From assembly GCA_008828725.1 (NCBI GenBank), contig MEHQ01003971.1:70079-134078 (forward strand): a DNA stretch of 64,000 bases, read 5' to 3'. Under the pieces are notes generated by a model that worked only from the letters and a program-made list of their open reading frames with translations, did not search any database and was not told where the DNA came from. This stretch comes from Saccharina japonica (lineage: Eukaryota > Sar > Phaeophyceae > Laminariales > Laminariaceae). The number at the start of each line of letters is the position of its first letter. Within the stretch, counting starts at the first letter, position 1. The position numbers and the translations under genes were made by a program. Shown piece by piece: positions 1-12,667 of this stretch.

Positions 1-409
1 ACGAGATTTTCGAGATCGGTCTTTCCACGGGATTTTACGGCACGCGAACGAGAAACCACGGGGAAATTAGATAGTTCGACGGGAATTGTTTTTTGGTGGG
101 AAGTAAACACCAACATTTATTCGGGTACTGTTTGGATGGGACCACGGGAACGATATTAGCACGAGAACGGTAAAACAACTATCCCGTGAAATCCTGCCAA
201 ATTTTCCTAGCAGAAATTTTCCCGAGGAAGACCCTGCTATTCATAATGCATACGGGTAGTTGTGACGTGCGCACTTTGTTTGACACCCTTGAAATATATG
301 CCGCATCTTTCGGCCGTGATTCAACGTATGAGAAAGAAAAACGAAAACTTAGGCATAGCGTGGTTCCGAATGGTGTATGGACTAAGCCCGACTACGTACC
401 GGGCTTCCG
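1..409. other. no gene recognised
   Basis: Short overlapping open frames only; no repeat partner found within the window. Confidence 0.4.
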
Positions 410-720
410 GGCATAGTGAAAAGGTTTACCCGTACCCAGGGTGTTGTACAAACCAATCTTGCAGAGCATACAGACGTTCCGGGCACGGGTAGGAGTGTCG
501 TACAAAACTCACAGATGTTCCGGTTACGGGTAAAGAAGTCTTACAAAACTCGCAGAAGTTCCAGGTACTGTGTCACGGGCGTACATAATTCACAGAAATT
601 CCGGGCGGGTATGAAAATATTGTACCCGTACCCCGGGTATTTTGGCACAGGCGTGTAGAGCTTCAGGAGTTTCGGTTGCGGGTGTGAATGTCTGACAGAA
701 CCCACAGAAGTTCGTTGTAT
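410..720 (+). repeat. diverged palindromic minisatellite
   Basis: About six degenerate copies of the CAGAACTCACAGAAGTTCCG module found at 28.7-30.2 kb (e.g. ACTCGCAGAAGTTCCAGG, ATTCACAGAAATTCCGG), with the same GTACCCCGGGTATT spacers. Probably a relic of the same element family; its termini were not found. Confidence 0.65.
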
Positions 721-840
721 ACCAGGGCTGGCCATGGGCCGACCCTGATGAGCCCGACCCGGCCCGTCACAATGTTCAGATCGGCCCGGCCCGGACCGGC
801 CCGGACAAACGGCCTATGACAAGCCCTGGGACCTGGGGTA
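721..840. repeat. CCGGCCCG-rich low-complexity patch
   Basis: GGCCCGGCCCGGACCGGCCC and similar strings; comparable patches lie at 38018-38085 and 38690-38755. Confidence 0.5.
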
Positions 841-931
841 TACCCAAGGTATGGTTCTCCACGTACCCTGCTATGTTAATACGCTTAATTCCACCACCGC
901 TTGAGTGATTGCGACTTCATCGTTTTTCCAT

Positions 932-1125
932 GTTTTCCCGTCCCATTTACTACATTCAATTCGCCCTTCCCTTCTCTCTTCTTCCTAAAATAGTCGTTCT
1001 TCTCCACGGTAGGTTCTCCTTGTCCCTCCTCACTACGGCACGGTTCGTGCCTCGTCTATTTATCCCGATAAGACGTCGACCCTTTCTTCCCTCGTCGACT
1101 CCCATCGAATTCCGCCTACCCACGG
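932..1125 (-). mobile_element. SINE fragment (body and tail)
   Basis: The complement of the family tail (CCCGTCCCATTTAC), the 3' block and CCCTCGTCGACTC body are present; the tRNA-like head is missing. Confidence 0.65.
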
Positions 1126-3228
1126 TGCTGCAGCAGACGTATCAGCAATTTATTCCGTTTTTTTTTTTTTTTTTAACAAACTCAAAACGTCGACTCACGT
1201 GAGATCCAAACTTCAGAAACAATTATTCGTATCATTCGACGGCACCGGCTACAACGTCGAAAATGTTAAAACGACACCTGTGAGACCGAGGATTCCGTCG
1301 AAGCTCAAATTCGCAAGCCGCGTGGGATACTTCGATCGAGCGAGCACGTTTTTTTTTTGTTTATGGTAATAATTATGACAGCATTGAGGCGACTTAAACA
1401 ATACATATGATGCCAGGTATTACGTAACTATCCTGTCCTTCACATCAACAGATAGTGGTTTCGTCGTTCTGACTCACACTCCTGCCAGGTATTATATATA
1501 CGTGTGTATACGAGTATACCTTCACTATATATTTTCTCTCTTCCGGTAATTTCGAGTTTTCGAAGAAGCAGACATCGTCACCGTCGTCACTGCTTGATTT
1601 ATCCGTATGTACGTTTATTATGCATACGAGTATACCCAACATACATACGCAACCTATCTTGGAAGACAAGCAATATTATATCGCGCCAACTTCTTGCAAC
1701 GTCAGCCCATCGCGCCCACAACCAGGAACACACCGATACGCCCGAACCACAAACAACTCACCGGCAGCAGCAAGGCCGACACTCTCTCTCGAGCAAACCT
1801 CGTCCAAGCCGGAGGGACTTGCCGCCACCAGTAGCGGGTAACGGACATCAAATCGTGCACTCTTTCGATTGGGTGAGCTGACAGCGTTTTAAGGCCTACG
1901 GCGAATTGCCGGCACACCTTACTTCGATGCAATGACTATATCGAAGAGAGTGATGTTTTTGTGATTGACAGAGACGCAGAGGCGGAGGGAGCGTCGACGT
2001 AAAGGCGGGCTGGCGTCCATGGTTTCGGCCGCCACTCGTATTGCGCCGTAGGGTGTATAGAGTATCGCGCACAATGCACTACATATTTTAGCGCTGCGCC
2101 AGAGAAACAATTTGCTTTGCATTTTTATTTCAAGCCATCTTCGCACAGCACATATATATATATATATATGTATATAACTCTACGGTCGCATGCGTCGCAG
2201 ACTAACAACAAACTTCATGAATGTGCACATCGCAGAACCACATATGCCTTAACACCTTTTCCTGAGAATGGCTTGCCTTTTTCGGGCCTTATTTATCACA
2301 GCCTTACTGGGGAAAATGCTCGTTGGTTGACAACGGGAAAAGGCCTCTCAGCGGGCGTTTTTGGTTGCTATCGAGTCAACAAATATCGCCGTTGGACTGA
2401 CACTCCCAAACATCTGAAAGTCAGGGGACCGGGCACGGGTGCATCAAAAGCACTTTCCCGGCATCACACTACGTACCGACGTTTTATTCGGCCAACGAAA
2501 AACGTGGGGGGGGGGGCGGGGGTAGGGTTTATCGGTGGGGGCTTTTTGCAGGTACATACGGAGGTACTCCCGGCCATACTAAATCCTATATGTACACAAG
2601 ATAAAAGCTACGAGGCCATACAAGTTACTACATCAAAGTGTTTCATACTAAATCATGCATAAGATGGGTAGGAGATACCAAGCTATACTATTAAATAATA
2701 CATATTGAAAAATATTATGTACGACTACATCCTATATATACGACCAGGTAAGCAGTAGAGGCCAAACAAATTCCTAAATAGATACGAGCTGGTTCAGGCA
2801 AATCACTGCAAATTTCGTCAGTCATGAATGCCGCATGCAATATCAACTCCAATATCACATATTTGGTATCATACTGACCGCCATGAACAGTGGAAGAGGG
2901 TGACAGCGCCAGTGTTTTGTTCAAGGACCTAGAACTGGCGCTACCGCCGAAAATGTGGCCCGACCAATCACAGGCCTCCAAAGTGGTCAATAATAGTCAG
3001 GCGTTTCCGTAAGAAAACATGTTTTCCCGGCAATATTTTTTTCTGAACGAGCGGCTTCCAGGTGGTCCAAGGCATGTTTATACAAAGTTTCACGCAAATA
3101 TTCGAAGATCTGACTGCGTATGATCATATTAAGTCATATTTAACGCCCAAAATCGATATTACACTAAAACTAAGTAATTACGAGGCAACGCCTATTTTGG
3201 CACTTTTACCGCACAAAAGTCCAAATCT
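1126..3228. other. no supported gene
   Basis: Holds a T run (about 1158-1174), a TATATA tract (2152-2168), a G-rich run (2507-2520) and a 181-codon open frame at 2117-2662 without motifs that spans the TA tract; it is judged spurious. Confidence 0.4.
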
Positions 3229-3690
3229 CCACGCCGTTTTTAGGAGATATACCCTGAAATTTGGTACACGTGTTTTATGCGCCCTGCCCGAGCCACTTAC
3301 GAAAGTTTTTGTTTTTCGCCGGCAATATTGGATCTTGTAAGGGCCCGTTTTGACGAAGAAGAAAAAACAATCAATTTGGAAAAACAAAATATTCAAATCC
3401 GCTTTTCATTGGTCAACACACGCACCAGCACCAAGGATTAGGATCTTGGGGCATAATATTTGGTGCTGGTGCGTGTGTTGACAAATTAAAAGCGAATTTG
3501 AATTTTATTTTTTTCAAATTGAATCTATTTTATACTCGTTAATTCAGGCCCTAAGACCCAAATTTCCCCAAAAAATACAAAACAAACAATATCTGACGAG
3601 AAACAAAAAAACATCCTTTAAAAGTCTCGGGTAGGGCGCATAGAACACGTGTGCCAAATTCCAGGGTCTATCTCCAAAAAACGGCGTGGC
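3229..3690. repeat. imperfect foldback hairpin
   Basis: The arm 3229-3292 matches the inverse of 3626-3690 (shared strings ACGCCGTTTTT, GGAGATA, ACACGTGTT, ATGCGCCCT). An inner stem pairs CAACACACGCACCAGCACCA (3413-3432) with its exact complement at 3461-3480, leaving a loop of about 28 nt. The centre is A/T-rich. A non-autonomous foldback element is likely; a hairpin small RNA source is possible but unsupported. Confidence 0.7.
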
Positions 3691-4273
3691 CATTAGCCAC
3701 AGAGTGGATATTCCGCGGTATACTTGAACCAGCCTGTACTATTGTTAATATGCTCGTCAAACTAATCTTGATCGAGTAGGAGGTACAGCAGTAGAAGTAA
3801 GTGTAATATGAACTCTCTTCTGTGTTGTACACACAACCTTCGGGCATGCAACACCGATCTAAAGAGTTTGCGTGGATGCTTGGATGGCTAAACAGGATGC
3901 TTGACTGTGACTCTGTGCGCGAAACAGCGAGCATGATGACCAGCACAGCGAGAGAACTATGAGTGCTGTGGCCGGTCGATGGCGAGGAAACAGGCGCAGA
4001 TGTGAGGCCCCTCGGGCGTGTTTAGGGGCACGATACAATCCCAATCTCGTCACGATTCCGGCAAATCCCTATCTATCATAGAGATAAGCGTTAATGCGAT
4101 TACTGCGTTCCCGCCGTCGTCGCTGCTGCCGCGTAGAAGTCGCCTTGGAGAGGTCCCGGCGCGATGGTCCCTTCTAGCCGTTCTTCCGGTCAACGTAACC
4201 GAGCACAGTTATTTCGTGTGATTTAGCAAGAAGAATGCTACGCTCATCAAGAGCGAACTTTTGTTTTTTGTTC

Positions 4274-4592
4274 TTCTTTTCCATCCCATTAACTGTTTTC
4301 GCACTTCCGTCTTTCTCCCTCCCTATTAATAGTCGTAACTCAGATCCGGGGTCACAAAGTAGGCTCCTCTCACTACGGTTCTTGCCTTGCATTTTTATCG
4401 CGAGAATATTTCAGCACTTTCTCCCCTCGTCAACTCTCGTCGAATTTTGCCTACCCACGCTATAATATGCGCTCTCGACAGTCGGTATCATTAGAGATTG
4501 AGAATAAGAACCTCCATGGGGAGAGTCGGACCCTCGACATCCGACCCAACAGGCTTCGTGGCTACCAGTTAGACAACCTGGCGCGACCGACA
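4274..4592 (-). mobile_element. tRNA-derived SINE
   Basis: Head and tail both present; box B is slightly degraded (complement of GAGTCGGACCC). Ends in the complement of GGGATGGAAAAG at 4274. Confidence 0.8.
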
Positions 4593-5201
4593 ATATTGTC
4601 ACAGCAGTGAGGGGGTCTCGCAGAGACTCACCTCAGTCATGCTTTAAGGTGGAGGAACATCGAGTCAGCGTGAGAGGTCACGTTATTCTTGCAGCGGACC
4701 TCTAACGCCCCCAGATCCAGTCTGGCCGGATATTTCGTGCTTGTGACATTGGGATGTATCCTTTCATGCATGCGTGTTCTGAGATCTACGATAGATGCGA
4801 CTATTTACGGTGGCTCCCTGCCCCGATCTCGGGGTGGGTCGGAGTCCGTCTGGACCTACGACGGCCCACGGGTGGCCACACGAGCCCGAGCCACGGTAGA
4901 GAGGAACCCCGTGCAGTCTGGTAGGTGAACTACTGACTGCGCGGGGTGGTGGCGATGATTTTTATTTTCTACCCCGATGCCGAGGAGTTCATTCCAAAAG
5001 CAGAGGGGGAACATCGCCACAGCGGAGAGCGTAATGCGTGCAGCTTGGGGAGAGGAGAGGCTGGGCATCGCGTGGGTAAGCAAACACCCCGACAGCGAGG
5101 ACGCGAGTGTCGGGGTTGGGATGGGCTGGGACGGCTGAACCCAGCCATTGGAAACGAAGGCATGCACCGGGCTAGAAAACAGAGAGCCTCAATCATGATA
5201 A
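4593..5201 (+). other. LINE 5' flank, no supported gene
   Basis: An open frame at 4946-5377 (143 codons, rich in Arg/Gly/Lys) overlaps the endonuclease start in a different frame. It has no recognisable motif and is most likely the LINE 5' leader. A short dyad-rich stretch (GTCTCGCAGAGAC) lies at about 4616. Confidence 0.35.
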
Positions 5202-6416
5202 AAAGAAAGAATACGGAGAAAACGACAAAAAAAACGGAGGGGTCGGACCGCGCGTCGGCTAGCAAAGGTTGCAGCACGCGTGTCCCGAGCGAGACAGAAG
5301 GCGGCACGTGCGGTGGTAGCGACCTACAATGTGCGGACCCTGGCTGTAAAAGGGATAAATGGGTATGGACGTACTGAGTGCGTGCTGGCGAAGGCCCGAC
5401 AACTTGGATGTGACTTCGTCGGTCTGCAGGAAACAAGGAGACCTGGGAAAACTGATTTCTCTGTAGCAGGGTACCGGGTCTTCTGCTCGGGGCAAGAAGG
5501 CACGGAAGGCAGGCAAGGACTATATGGGGTTGGTCTGGCAGTGAAGGAAACAATATGCCGTAAGTCTGTTTATACCCACCAGTTGATTAACGAACGCCTC
5601 ATGTCTATGCACTTCGAATTGACTGGTGAAAGCATTGCCGTTAACCTAGTCGTTGCCTATGCCCCAACGGAAGCCAGCCTTAACACACAGCTGAAAGATA
5701 AATTTTGGAAGAAGTTGGAATACATGGTCGAACTTTTTCCAACGAAAGAATGTTTGTTCGTATTGGTAGATGCAAACGCGCGGACTGGAAAGATAATGGA
5801 AGGGTGTGGTGACGGTAGGGTGCTTGGAGCATACGGGCGTGATGAGCTCAACAGTAACGGCAAACGCCTGCTGGCATTCTCTTCACACAACAAGCCCGCT
5901 CTCACGAACACGTTTTTTAGCTCGCGTAAGGGTTGAATATCTCATACCTTCAATGGAATCAGCAGCCGCAATGACCAAAAACGGATTGACTACATTCTAA
6001 CTCGCCAAGCACACCGATCTCGCGTGTGTGATGTGAAGGTCCACCCCCAACCTCCGCCCCCAGCCAGGGCGGATTCGGACGATAATATCGTATACGCGAT
6101 GGTCCGCCTCAGCGGTCGTTTTGCACCCAACCGACACGTGAGAACGAAAAACGAAATCCGGCCGTTCGATCGGCAGAAGTTTAGATCTGACGGAGATTGC
6201 AGGCGGCGAGTAATGACGCGGATCCTCTCCAAGCTTCCTTTCCTACCCCCGGAACTGAACAGTATCTCTGAAATGGCCGAATCCTTCACCGGCATAATCC
6301 TTGATGCAGTAGCGAAAGAGGTACCACCCCCGCCACGTCGCACACACAAACTCGGGTGGTGCGAGAACGCTGAAACCGCAGCTGCCTTCAACAATAACAT
6401 GGGATGCGAGGGATGA
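5202..6416 (+). pseudogene. LINE endonuclease (EEP fold), broken
   Basis: Family motifs in order: ATYNVRTL (Asn), VGLQETR (catalytic Glu), VVAYAPT, LVDANARTG (Asp/Asn), LNSNGKRLLAF, and RIDYILTR after the internal TGA at 5934-5936. The last motif, normally Ser-Asp-His, reads RADSDDNIV: the codon expected to give the catalytic His is GAT (6081-6083). The frame runs into a stop at 6414-6416, while the continuing protein is picked up in another frame ([16 protein letters not shown]). The enzyme would nick target DNA for target-primed reverse transcription; this copy should be inactive. Confidence 0.82.
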
Positions 6417-8651
6417 TGCCCGACGATCCATGCGTTTTGAGATGGACAAAACTGCGTGGAAGACGCTGAGGACGGCGTGCGCGAATCTGGGAGGGGTGAT
6501 CGACGCAGGATTACTTGCCTACTTCGAAGAGTATCTTGCTGAAACAGAGAGACTCCTCGCTGCCAACGACCAGCGGGGTTTTTACAAGCACCTGAAGGGC
6601 ACGGTGGGGTTGGACGGTCGAAAAGCGAGAAGCGAGCAGTTCATCATGGACGAGGATGGCACGCTACTAAGGGACAGGGTGCACATTCTTGAACGGTGGG
6701 TGGGGTTTTTCGGCACCCTCCTCACCGCGAAATCGCCTAATCTTGACCCGACCATCAGCGCCCTTTTGCCACAACGGCCGTTGGCACCATCGCTTGGAGA
6801 TGAACCGACCATGGGTGACATGACCGCGGTAGTCCGGGGTATGCCAAACTGGAAAGCGGTGGGACCAGACTCCCTTCCGGCTGAATTACTGAAACTGAAC
6901 CACCCCGAATCCATCCGGTACTTACACAACTTGCTTGTCAATGTGTGGAGAACGGGTGACGTCCCCCAGGAATGGAAAGATGCGACCATTAAGGTCCTTC
7001 ATAAAAGGAAGGACCGATCCGATTTCAACAACTACCGAGGGATTTCGCTTGTTGCCCATTCAGGCAAAGTATTGCTGAAAATGGTCGCGTCACGTCTCAG
7101 CAATTACTGCTAGGCCGAAGGGATACTCCCCGAGGAGCAGTGCGGCTTTCGCCCAGCACGATCAACAGTCGACATGCTTTTCGCCGTGCGTCGACTGCAA
7201 GAACTCGGACGAGCCAAGCAAATGCCCCTGTACATGTGCTTCATTGACGTGCAGAAGGCTTACGATTCCGTCGACCGAGAGTTGTTGTGGGTGGTGCTCG
7301 CGCGCTTCGGCATACCAGACAAGATGTTAACTGTTATCCTCCAGTTCCACGAAGGCATGCGAGCTCGCGTGCGTACGGGTGACGGTGAGCACTCTGAATG
7401 GTTCGATGCCACTCAGGGGTTGCGGCAAGGATGTGTGCTGTCACCGCTTCTGTTCAATGTCTTTTTCGCTGCTGTGATACACGCCGTACTGATACGCTTC
7501 AGTGAGGACCCAGACGTCTTGAGGGACCTGGTTCACCTCCAGGAGGACCTCGGGGGGGACGGAGTGAGGGAGGACCCACTAGCACGTGTACGGAGGGCAG
7601 TATGGGGTATGCTGTACGCCGACGATGCAGGCATTGTGTTTAAGTCGGCGGAAGGGCTTGCGAATATGATGATCGTTATTGTGACCGTTTTCGAAGCAGC
7701 TGGTCTCACCGTATCCGAAAAGAAAACGGAGACTATGCTGCTGCGGACACAAAAAAAGGCACTACTGACCTCACTCTCGTCATGGAAGCATCGGGCAAAA
7801 GGTATAAACAGACGATGCAGTTTTTGTACCTTGGTGGTCTTGTCGTCGCAAGTGCGGACATTATTCCAGAGATCAAACGACGCATTCGACTCGCATGGGC
7901 ATGCTACAATCGATTCAAGCGGGAGCTGTACGATATGGAGGATGCCCCGTTCACTCTAAAGGTGCGCATGCTAAAGGCCGAGGTGATGGAGACACTGCTG
8001 TACGGGTGTGTGACGTGGACCCTTGGCCAGGAACACTTCGCGGAGCTCCGAACGGCACACAACAACTTCCTCCTACGGATTATTGGTTTCCAGCGCCGAC
8101 AACGCACCGACCATCTCATGTCGTACGCCAAGGCCCTCAAGAAGGCACAATGCGAGAGCGTTGACACGACCATCCGCAAACGACGCCTCCTCTTTGTGGG
8201 GGCCTTACAGCGCACGACCAATATTCGGCTGACCCGGCGGGTGATGTTTGGGACGATCGTCGGTGGGACGAACCCGGGACCTGGCCGACCAGAAAATAAC
8301 TGGGCCCAATGTCTAGCAGATGACCTCAGGGGTTTTCGAGCGACAGAGGGCTCCACAGACAGCTCCCCTTTACTGTTCGGAGCAGATACGGTGCTATGGC
8401 CGAGGGTGGCTAAGAAGAGTGGGGTGTGGTATCGGGGGGTCGGCGAGGCGGCAGACCATTTCCTGGCGAGGTGGCACAGGGCCGAAGCGGAGAGGAGCTG
8501 GCTACGGCATGCAGCTGAGAATGCCAAGAGAGGCGACAAGGAGGGGGGGGGGGTGTACTTCATTTTCATGCATGGCCGTAGTCGTATGACCATAGACCCT
8601 CGCATCCCTACAATGCCGGGACGGAGCGGGGGGCAGGGGCGGCCGTACTGA
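6400..8651 (+). pseudogene. LINE reverse transcriptase and C-terminal domain, broken
   Basis: The RT fingers/palm motifs are clear: [67 protein letters not shown] (motif A), [17 protein letters not shown] (motif B), [12 protein letters not shown] (motif C, YADD) and [15 protein letters not shown] at 7111-7113 sits between SNYC and [11 protein letters not shown]. At the A7 run 7751-7757 the frame shifts to one continuing [12 protein letters not shown]...MQFLYLGG. The C-terminal part has YGCVTWTL, RRLLFVGALQR, GRPENNWAQCLADDLRGF and a basic tail, as usual for this LINE type. Shifts at homopolymers could also be assembly errors. Confidence 0.88.
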
Positions 8652-9395
8652 TACAGCTGTCGATGAATGCAGAAACGAAATGGTAGATCGTGCGGCAAGG
8701 TATCGACTCGACTAGCCCTTGAATTCTACTTGTTGTTTTATTTTGTTTGTTTGTTTCTTGTTGCATTGTTCACTGGGGGGGCGACGCAGATGTAGTACCG
8801 GCTCTTGACACGATCTTTTTTTTAGAGTGGGAAGGAGATGGCAGAAGGTGTGACATGGTCCCTGTATCGGTTTTTATAGCAGAGACGGGAGCTTGTTATT
8901 ACCATCGCCTTGAGCTTGCCTTGAGAACGTTTTTTCTCTTTTCCTCTCTCGTGTCTTCTTTCTTGCCTTTTTGCCTTGTTTCTCCCTTTGTTTCCACCCT
9001 CTGCCGGTGTCTTCCTCTTTTTCGTGTTGCCTCGCCCGTGCAGCAGTTATCTGTTCCTCTTGGGCACGTGTGCTTTTCTTCTAGGGGCGATTCTGTCTCC
9101 CTGCGCCATTTGTATTCTGTTTCATTTCAGAATTCGTTTTTTTATTTGTCTTTTTGTGCTTATTTTTAGGTTCGGCTCGTATCGTTGTGTTCTCGTACCC
9201 GGTACGTTAGCATCTCACTTGCTTTACCATTTCATTTGCGTTTATTTTGTTTGGTTTCTCTCTGTTTCACAGTCTGTGACCACATAATTTGTATCTCTCT
9301 AGGATTAGGAATCAGGACAGGCACTGGGTGTACTGATGTGGTTGAGTAGAAAGAACGGGTTTAATGTGAAGACAACACACAACACAAACACATTG
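8652..9395. other. T-rich tail and spacer after the LINE
   Basis: Contains TTTGTTTGTTTG-type runs (about 8740-8755), long pyrimidine stretches and an open frame of low-complexity Ser/Phe/Leu codons. Probably LINE 3' UTR followed by unknown sequence. No polyadenylated end or target duplication was identified. Confidence 0.35.
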
Positions 9396-10317
9396 TTAAG
9401 GGGCCCCTTCGGTCATGATGAAACACGAGTACTTGAGAGTTGAAAAAATATGTATATATTTCGTTTTTTTACAGCAGCAATACTATTTCTGGTATAACAA
9501 CACCATATCAGTACTCCTTACGGAAAACGGCATAGCTCGAGTTCTAATGCTCATAATTTTTCCCAATGAGTAGTTGCAAAGAGCCTAGATCATGGTCAAC
9601 ATTTGACGTGTGCTACGGTAGAGGTAGCACTTTTTGCCTGAATGTTTTCTGAACGATCGGGCTCCTCAATCAATATTCGTCGGACTTTCATTCTTGTGAC
9701 GACATATGTTTCAGACTTTACTTCGGTCATGAGATTTCTCATCCGGCAGCACTTTTTTTCTCCTAAATCGTTTTTTCGGTGAGGTATGTATGACGCTCCT
9801 TAAGTTAGGAGCTCAGAAAAAAACATGGTGCACCTCTATCGTAACATGCGTCATTTGTGTCTCGGGAGGCATATCGATCAGACGCCTTGTTCGTCACGAA
9901 CATTGCCTCTGAAGAGGCACTTTTTCCCAATGAGTAGTTGCAAAGAGCCTAGATAATGGTCAGCATTTGTGTCTCTGGAGGCATATCGATCAGACAGCTT
10001 GTTCGTCACGAAACGTGCCTCTAAAGAGGCACAGAGACGAAAAGTGCCTCTTCAGAGGCAATGTTCGTGACGAACAAGGCGTCTGATCGATATGCCTCCA
10101 GAGACACAAATGTTGACCATGACCTAGGCTCTTTGCAACTACTCATTGAGACAAATTATGAGCATTAGAACTGGAGCTATGCCGTTTTCCGTGAGGAGTA
10201 CTGCTATGGTGTTATTATACCAGAAATAGTATTGCTGCTGTAAAAAAAACGAAATATGTATATATTTTTTCAACTCTCAAGTACTCGTGTTTCATCATGA
10301 CCGAAGGGGCCGCTTAA
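9396..10317. mobile_element. foldback element flanked by TTAA
   Basis: About 920 bp. The left end TTAAGGGGCCCCTTCGGTCA and the right end (reverse complement TTAAGCGGCCCCTTCGGTCA) start arms of about 200 bp that match inversely (9396-9600 with 10120-10317). A second, inner hairpin at about 9862-10110 is built on GAGGCATATCGATCAGAC and CCTCTGAAGAGGC and is partly triplicated. The module AATGAGTAGTTGCAAAGAG occurs at about 9566 and 9930 and inverted at about 10127-10146. No ORF. TTAA at both outer edges fits piggyBac-type target choice, but no transposase is present to confirm. Confidence 0.75.
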
Positions 10318-12667
10318 TGGGCCGGGCGGATTTACTTTTATTTGTATCTTTGCGTTTTTTTTTTTTTTGTGGCCATCTTTTCCGTTTTTTATTGGAAAAA
10401 AACTACCACACAGCAAGCAGTATTATCCGGACTAATAGAAACATACACAGGCGCACACAGGGCACCGGCAGTATACTTGCATGTACGTCCTGTGGGCTGT
10501 TAATTCTGCACGTACTTTTGCACCATATTTACCCTTGTTCCCACCCGGACCTGATCGCACCCGGATCTGATCCCATTTGGCACCCTGCTCCCACCCACAA
10601 GGTGCAGAAATATAAACAGCCCTCCGCAGGAGCCGCCGGAGGCCCACCTGGCACCTCGATCCCATTTGGTACCGATTTAGGCCATACATATCTTCGACAA
10701 CTCCTGCTATAAATATAACGGTATTGAATGTACGTGCAGATTCGTTCAACTCGAACGTACGTGCAAGTTCTCCGGAGCGGCAAACACACGCAGGGACCCC
10801 AAAAAATCTCGGTTGGGTTCAACCGATAGCTGTCGACTCCAGCTTTCCAACGATGCCACTTGAAGCCGAAAGTATGAGGTTGCAAACGAGGTAGAGGCGG
10901 GCGCGTGAGGTTGGAGTACCGCTCTTGCGACGGTTGTATCTCACGAACGAAAGCTATTATCGCAAAAAAAGTAGGTTCGGACCCTTACAGCCCAAATCGT
11001 GAGCTTTCCAGCGATGCCAAATACGCATATTTTCTACTGTAGCAGAATGTGGGTCGGCACGCACTGCCCCGTTCAAAATAGTATGTATTCGAGGACCGAT
11101 TTTCACGCACCTCTTCCTCTCTATCAACCTCATACTTTCGGCTATACGTCGTAGGATCGTTGGAAACCTAACGTCTTCAGGTTTCTGGCGAACCTAACCA
11201 CATGTTTTTTGTATACCCCTTTGTGCCGGTGTGGCGAATAATCAGTCCAGCTGTAATACGTTCCTTCATAAAGCATAGTGGAAATATTGGGTCAAACATA
11301 ATGATTCCTAGGCCAATAAATTAACGTATCAGGGCCTATTAACAATGGGCCACCGTCACATTTTTGGCTTTAACCCCCCTTGGGTTTTGCCGGCGACGAG
11401 CCTTAACCGTTCGACTCAACGGCCGTTAAAGCGAGCCGTAAACGATAGGATATAATGAAGAATGGGGGGTATCCTACGTATACACTTATATAAACATCGA
11501 TTGATTTTTGTTTTGTTTTTATCCTCCGGTGGATGGGCAAAAATATAGCATACGCCCTCCACACTTACTTCCACGTCTCACTGCGTGTCGTGCGTCAATT
11601 CACTCCATGCCCCCTCGGAAATATCAGCCTTTGCTGCCTAGTACTCCGGAGACTTGAGCATGTTGACCCGACCTGACCCCCGAAGGGGCCCGGTGCGGTG
11701 GGGATAGAGGCACCCGAAGAATAGACTCTCCGGGTAGTGTGGAACTTGCTGAAGCTCATCCACCAACAGAACCCCAGGCCAAAAGCCTTCCCGCCAGACT
11801 CGGATCAGTTACGATCCACCCTACCCGTTTGGGCGTTGGTTGTGAGGTGTACTTCCTCTTGATAGCATCCAATTTGAATGACAACGACGAATACGCATAG
11901 ATAGGTTTAAATATTATTATTCGCACTCACCAAGTATGACATGGTCCGTGCAGGGGGGGAATCGAACTTGCAAACTCAACAATTATCACTCGCACTTACC
12001 AGGAATGATATGGGTTGTCTTCCAGATTATCTCCAGTACCAAGCTAATATGTATCTACTGGTTGTAGTGACATCCGATTTCATTTGAAAAAACACTTCTA
12101 CACAACGCTCGTTCTTCCGCGAAGGTAATGCGTCTTGACTTTGGTTTTGTGAGAGTATCATCTTTGCCACGTTTTTTCAAAAACTCTGGAATAACAAATT
12201 AATAGCATATAGTATCAATGAGGGTGTGGGTAAATATAAACATATTTATATATATATATAGTTTTTTGGCAACAAAATGTGGGGCACTCTATTTGATAGA
12301 ATCGCCTGGGCTAACCCCAGCCTCGATCTAAATCCCCCATCATTTCATATCCCGGGGTAGCGAGAAGAGCTCGTAGTTGATTGTGAGGTTTACAGCTCGT
12401 CACGGCCAGGCACCAGCAGCGAGTACAAATGATTGGAACAAGCGCTAATAAAATAACAGTAAGGTACCAGGTAGAGAAGTAACAATCATTACATATTTTT
12501 ACCGACTGTGCAGGACTGTTTGTCTTTCAAGCGTGCTGCCTCCTCCCCAGCGCGAGCTACTGTTATAAGGCTTAGTTCGGGTAGGCGATCGGTTAACCTT
12601 TTACCAGTATAGCCCAACGGACTAAGACCTTAACAAATGGCGTCGTCGTGTCGGCTTCGTATCCTTG
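10318..12667. other. no supported gene
   Basis: A T run near 10357-10368, a TATA tract at 12247-12260 and unremarkable sequence. Scattered open frames of 61-141 codons show no motif or repeat partner. Confidence 0.4.

Larger units (their letters stand above)
5202..8651 (+). mobile_element. non-LTR (LINE) retrotransposon, decayed coding region
   Basis: An endonuclease-reverse transcriptase polyprotein gene of about 1150 codons, read in order across four lesions: TGA at 5934-5936, a frame change near 6395-6400, TAG at 7111-7113, and a frame change at the A7 run 7751-7757. The apurinic-like endonuclease precedes the RT, as in L1/RTE/Jockey-type LINEs. No ATG lies in frame before the endonuclease core, so the true start is upstream or lost. 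The 5' end (perhaps 4.6-5.2 kb) and 3' end (perhaps within the T-rich 8.65-9.3 kb) could not be fixed; no target duplication was found. Confidence 0.88.

Noticed and set aside
2117..2662. 181-codon open frame
   Set aside because: Spans a TA microsatellite and a G run, has no motif, and is not supported by splice or repeat evidence.
4946..5377. 143-codon frame upstream of the LINE endonuclease
   Set aside because: Overlaps the endonuclease in another frame, has biased Arg/Gly composition and no motif; most likely LINE leader.
7904..8698. 264-codon antisense frame over the LINE
   Set aside because: Shadow of the reverse transcriptase C-terminal region.
11900..12020. tRNA-like box B on the minus strand near GGGGGAATCGAACTTGC
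   Set aside because: No matching acceptor stem or convincing box A, so neither a tRNA gene nor a clear SINE.
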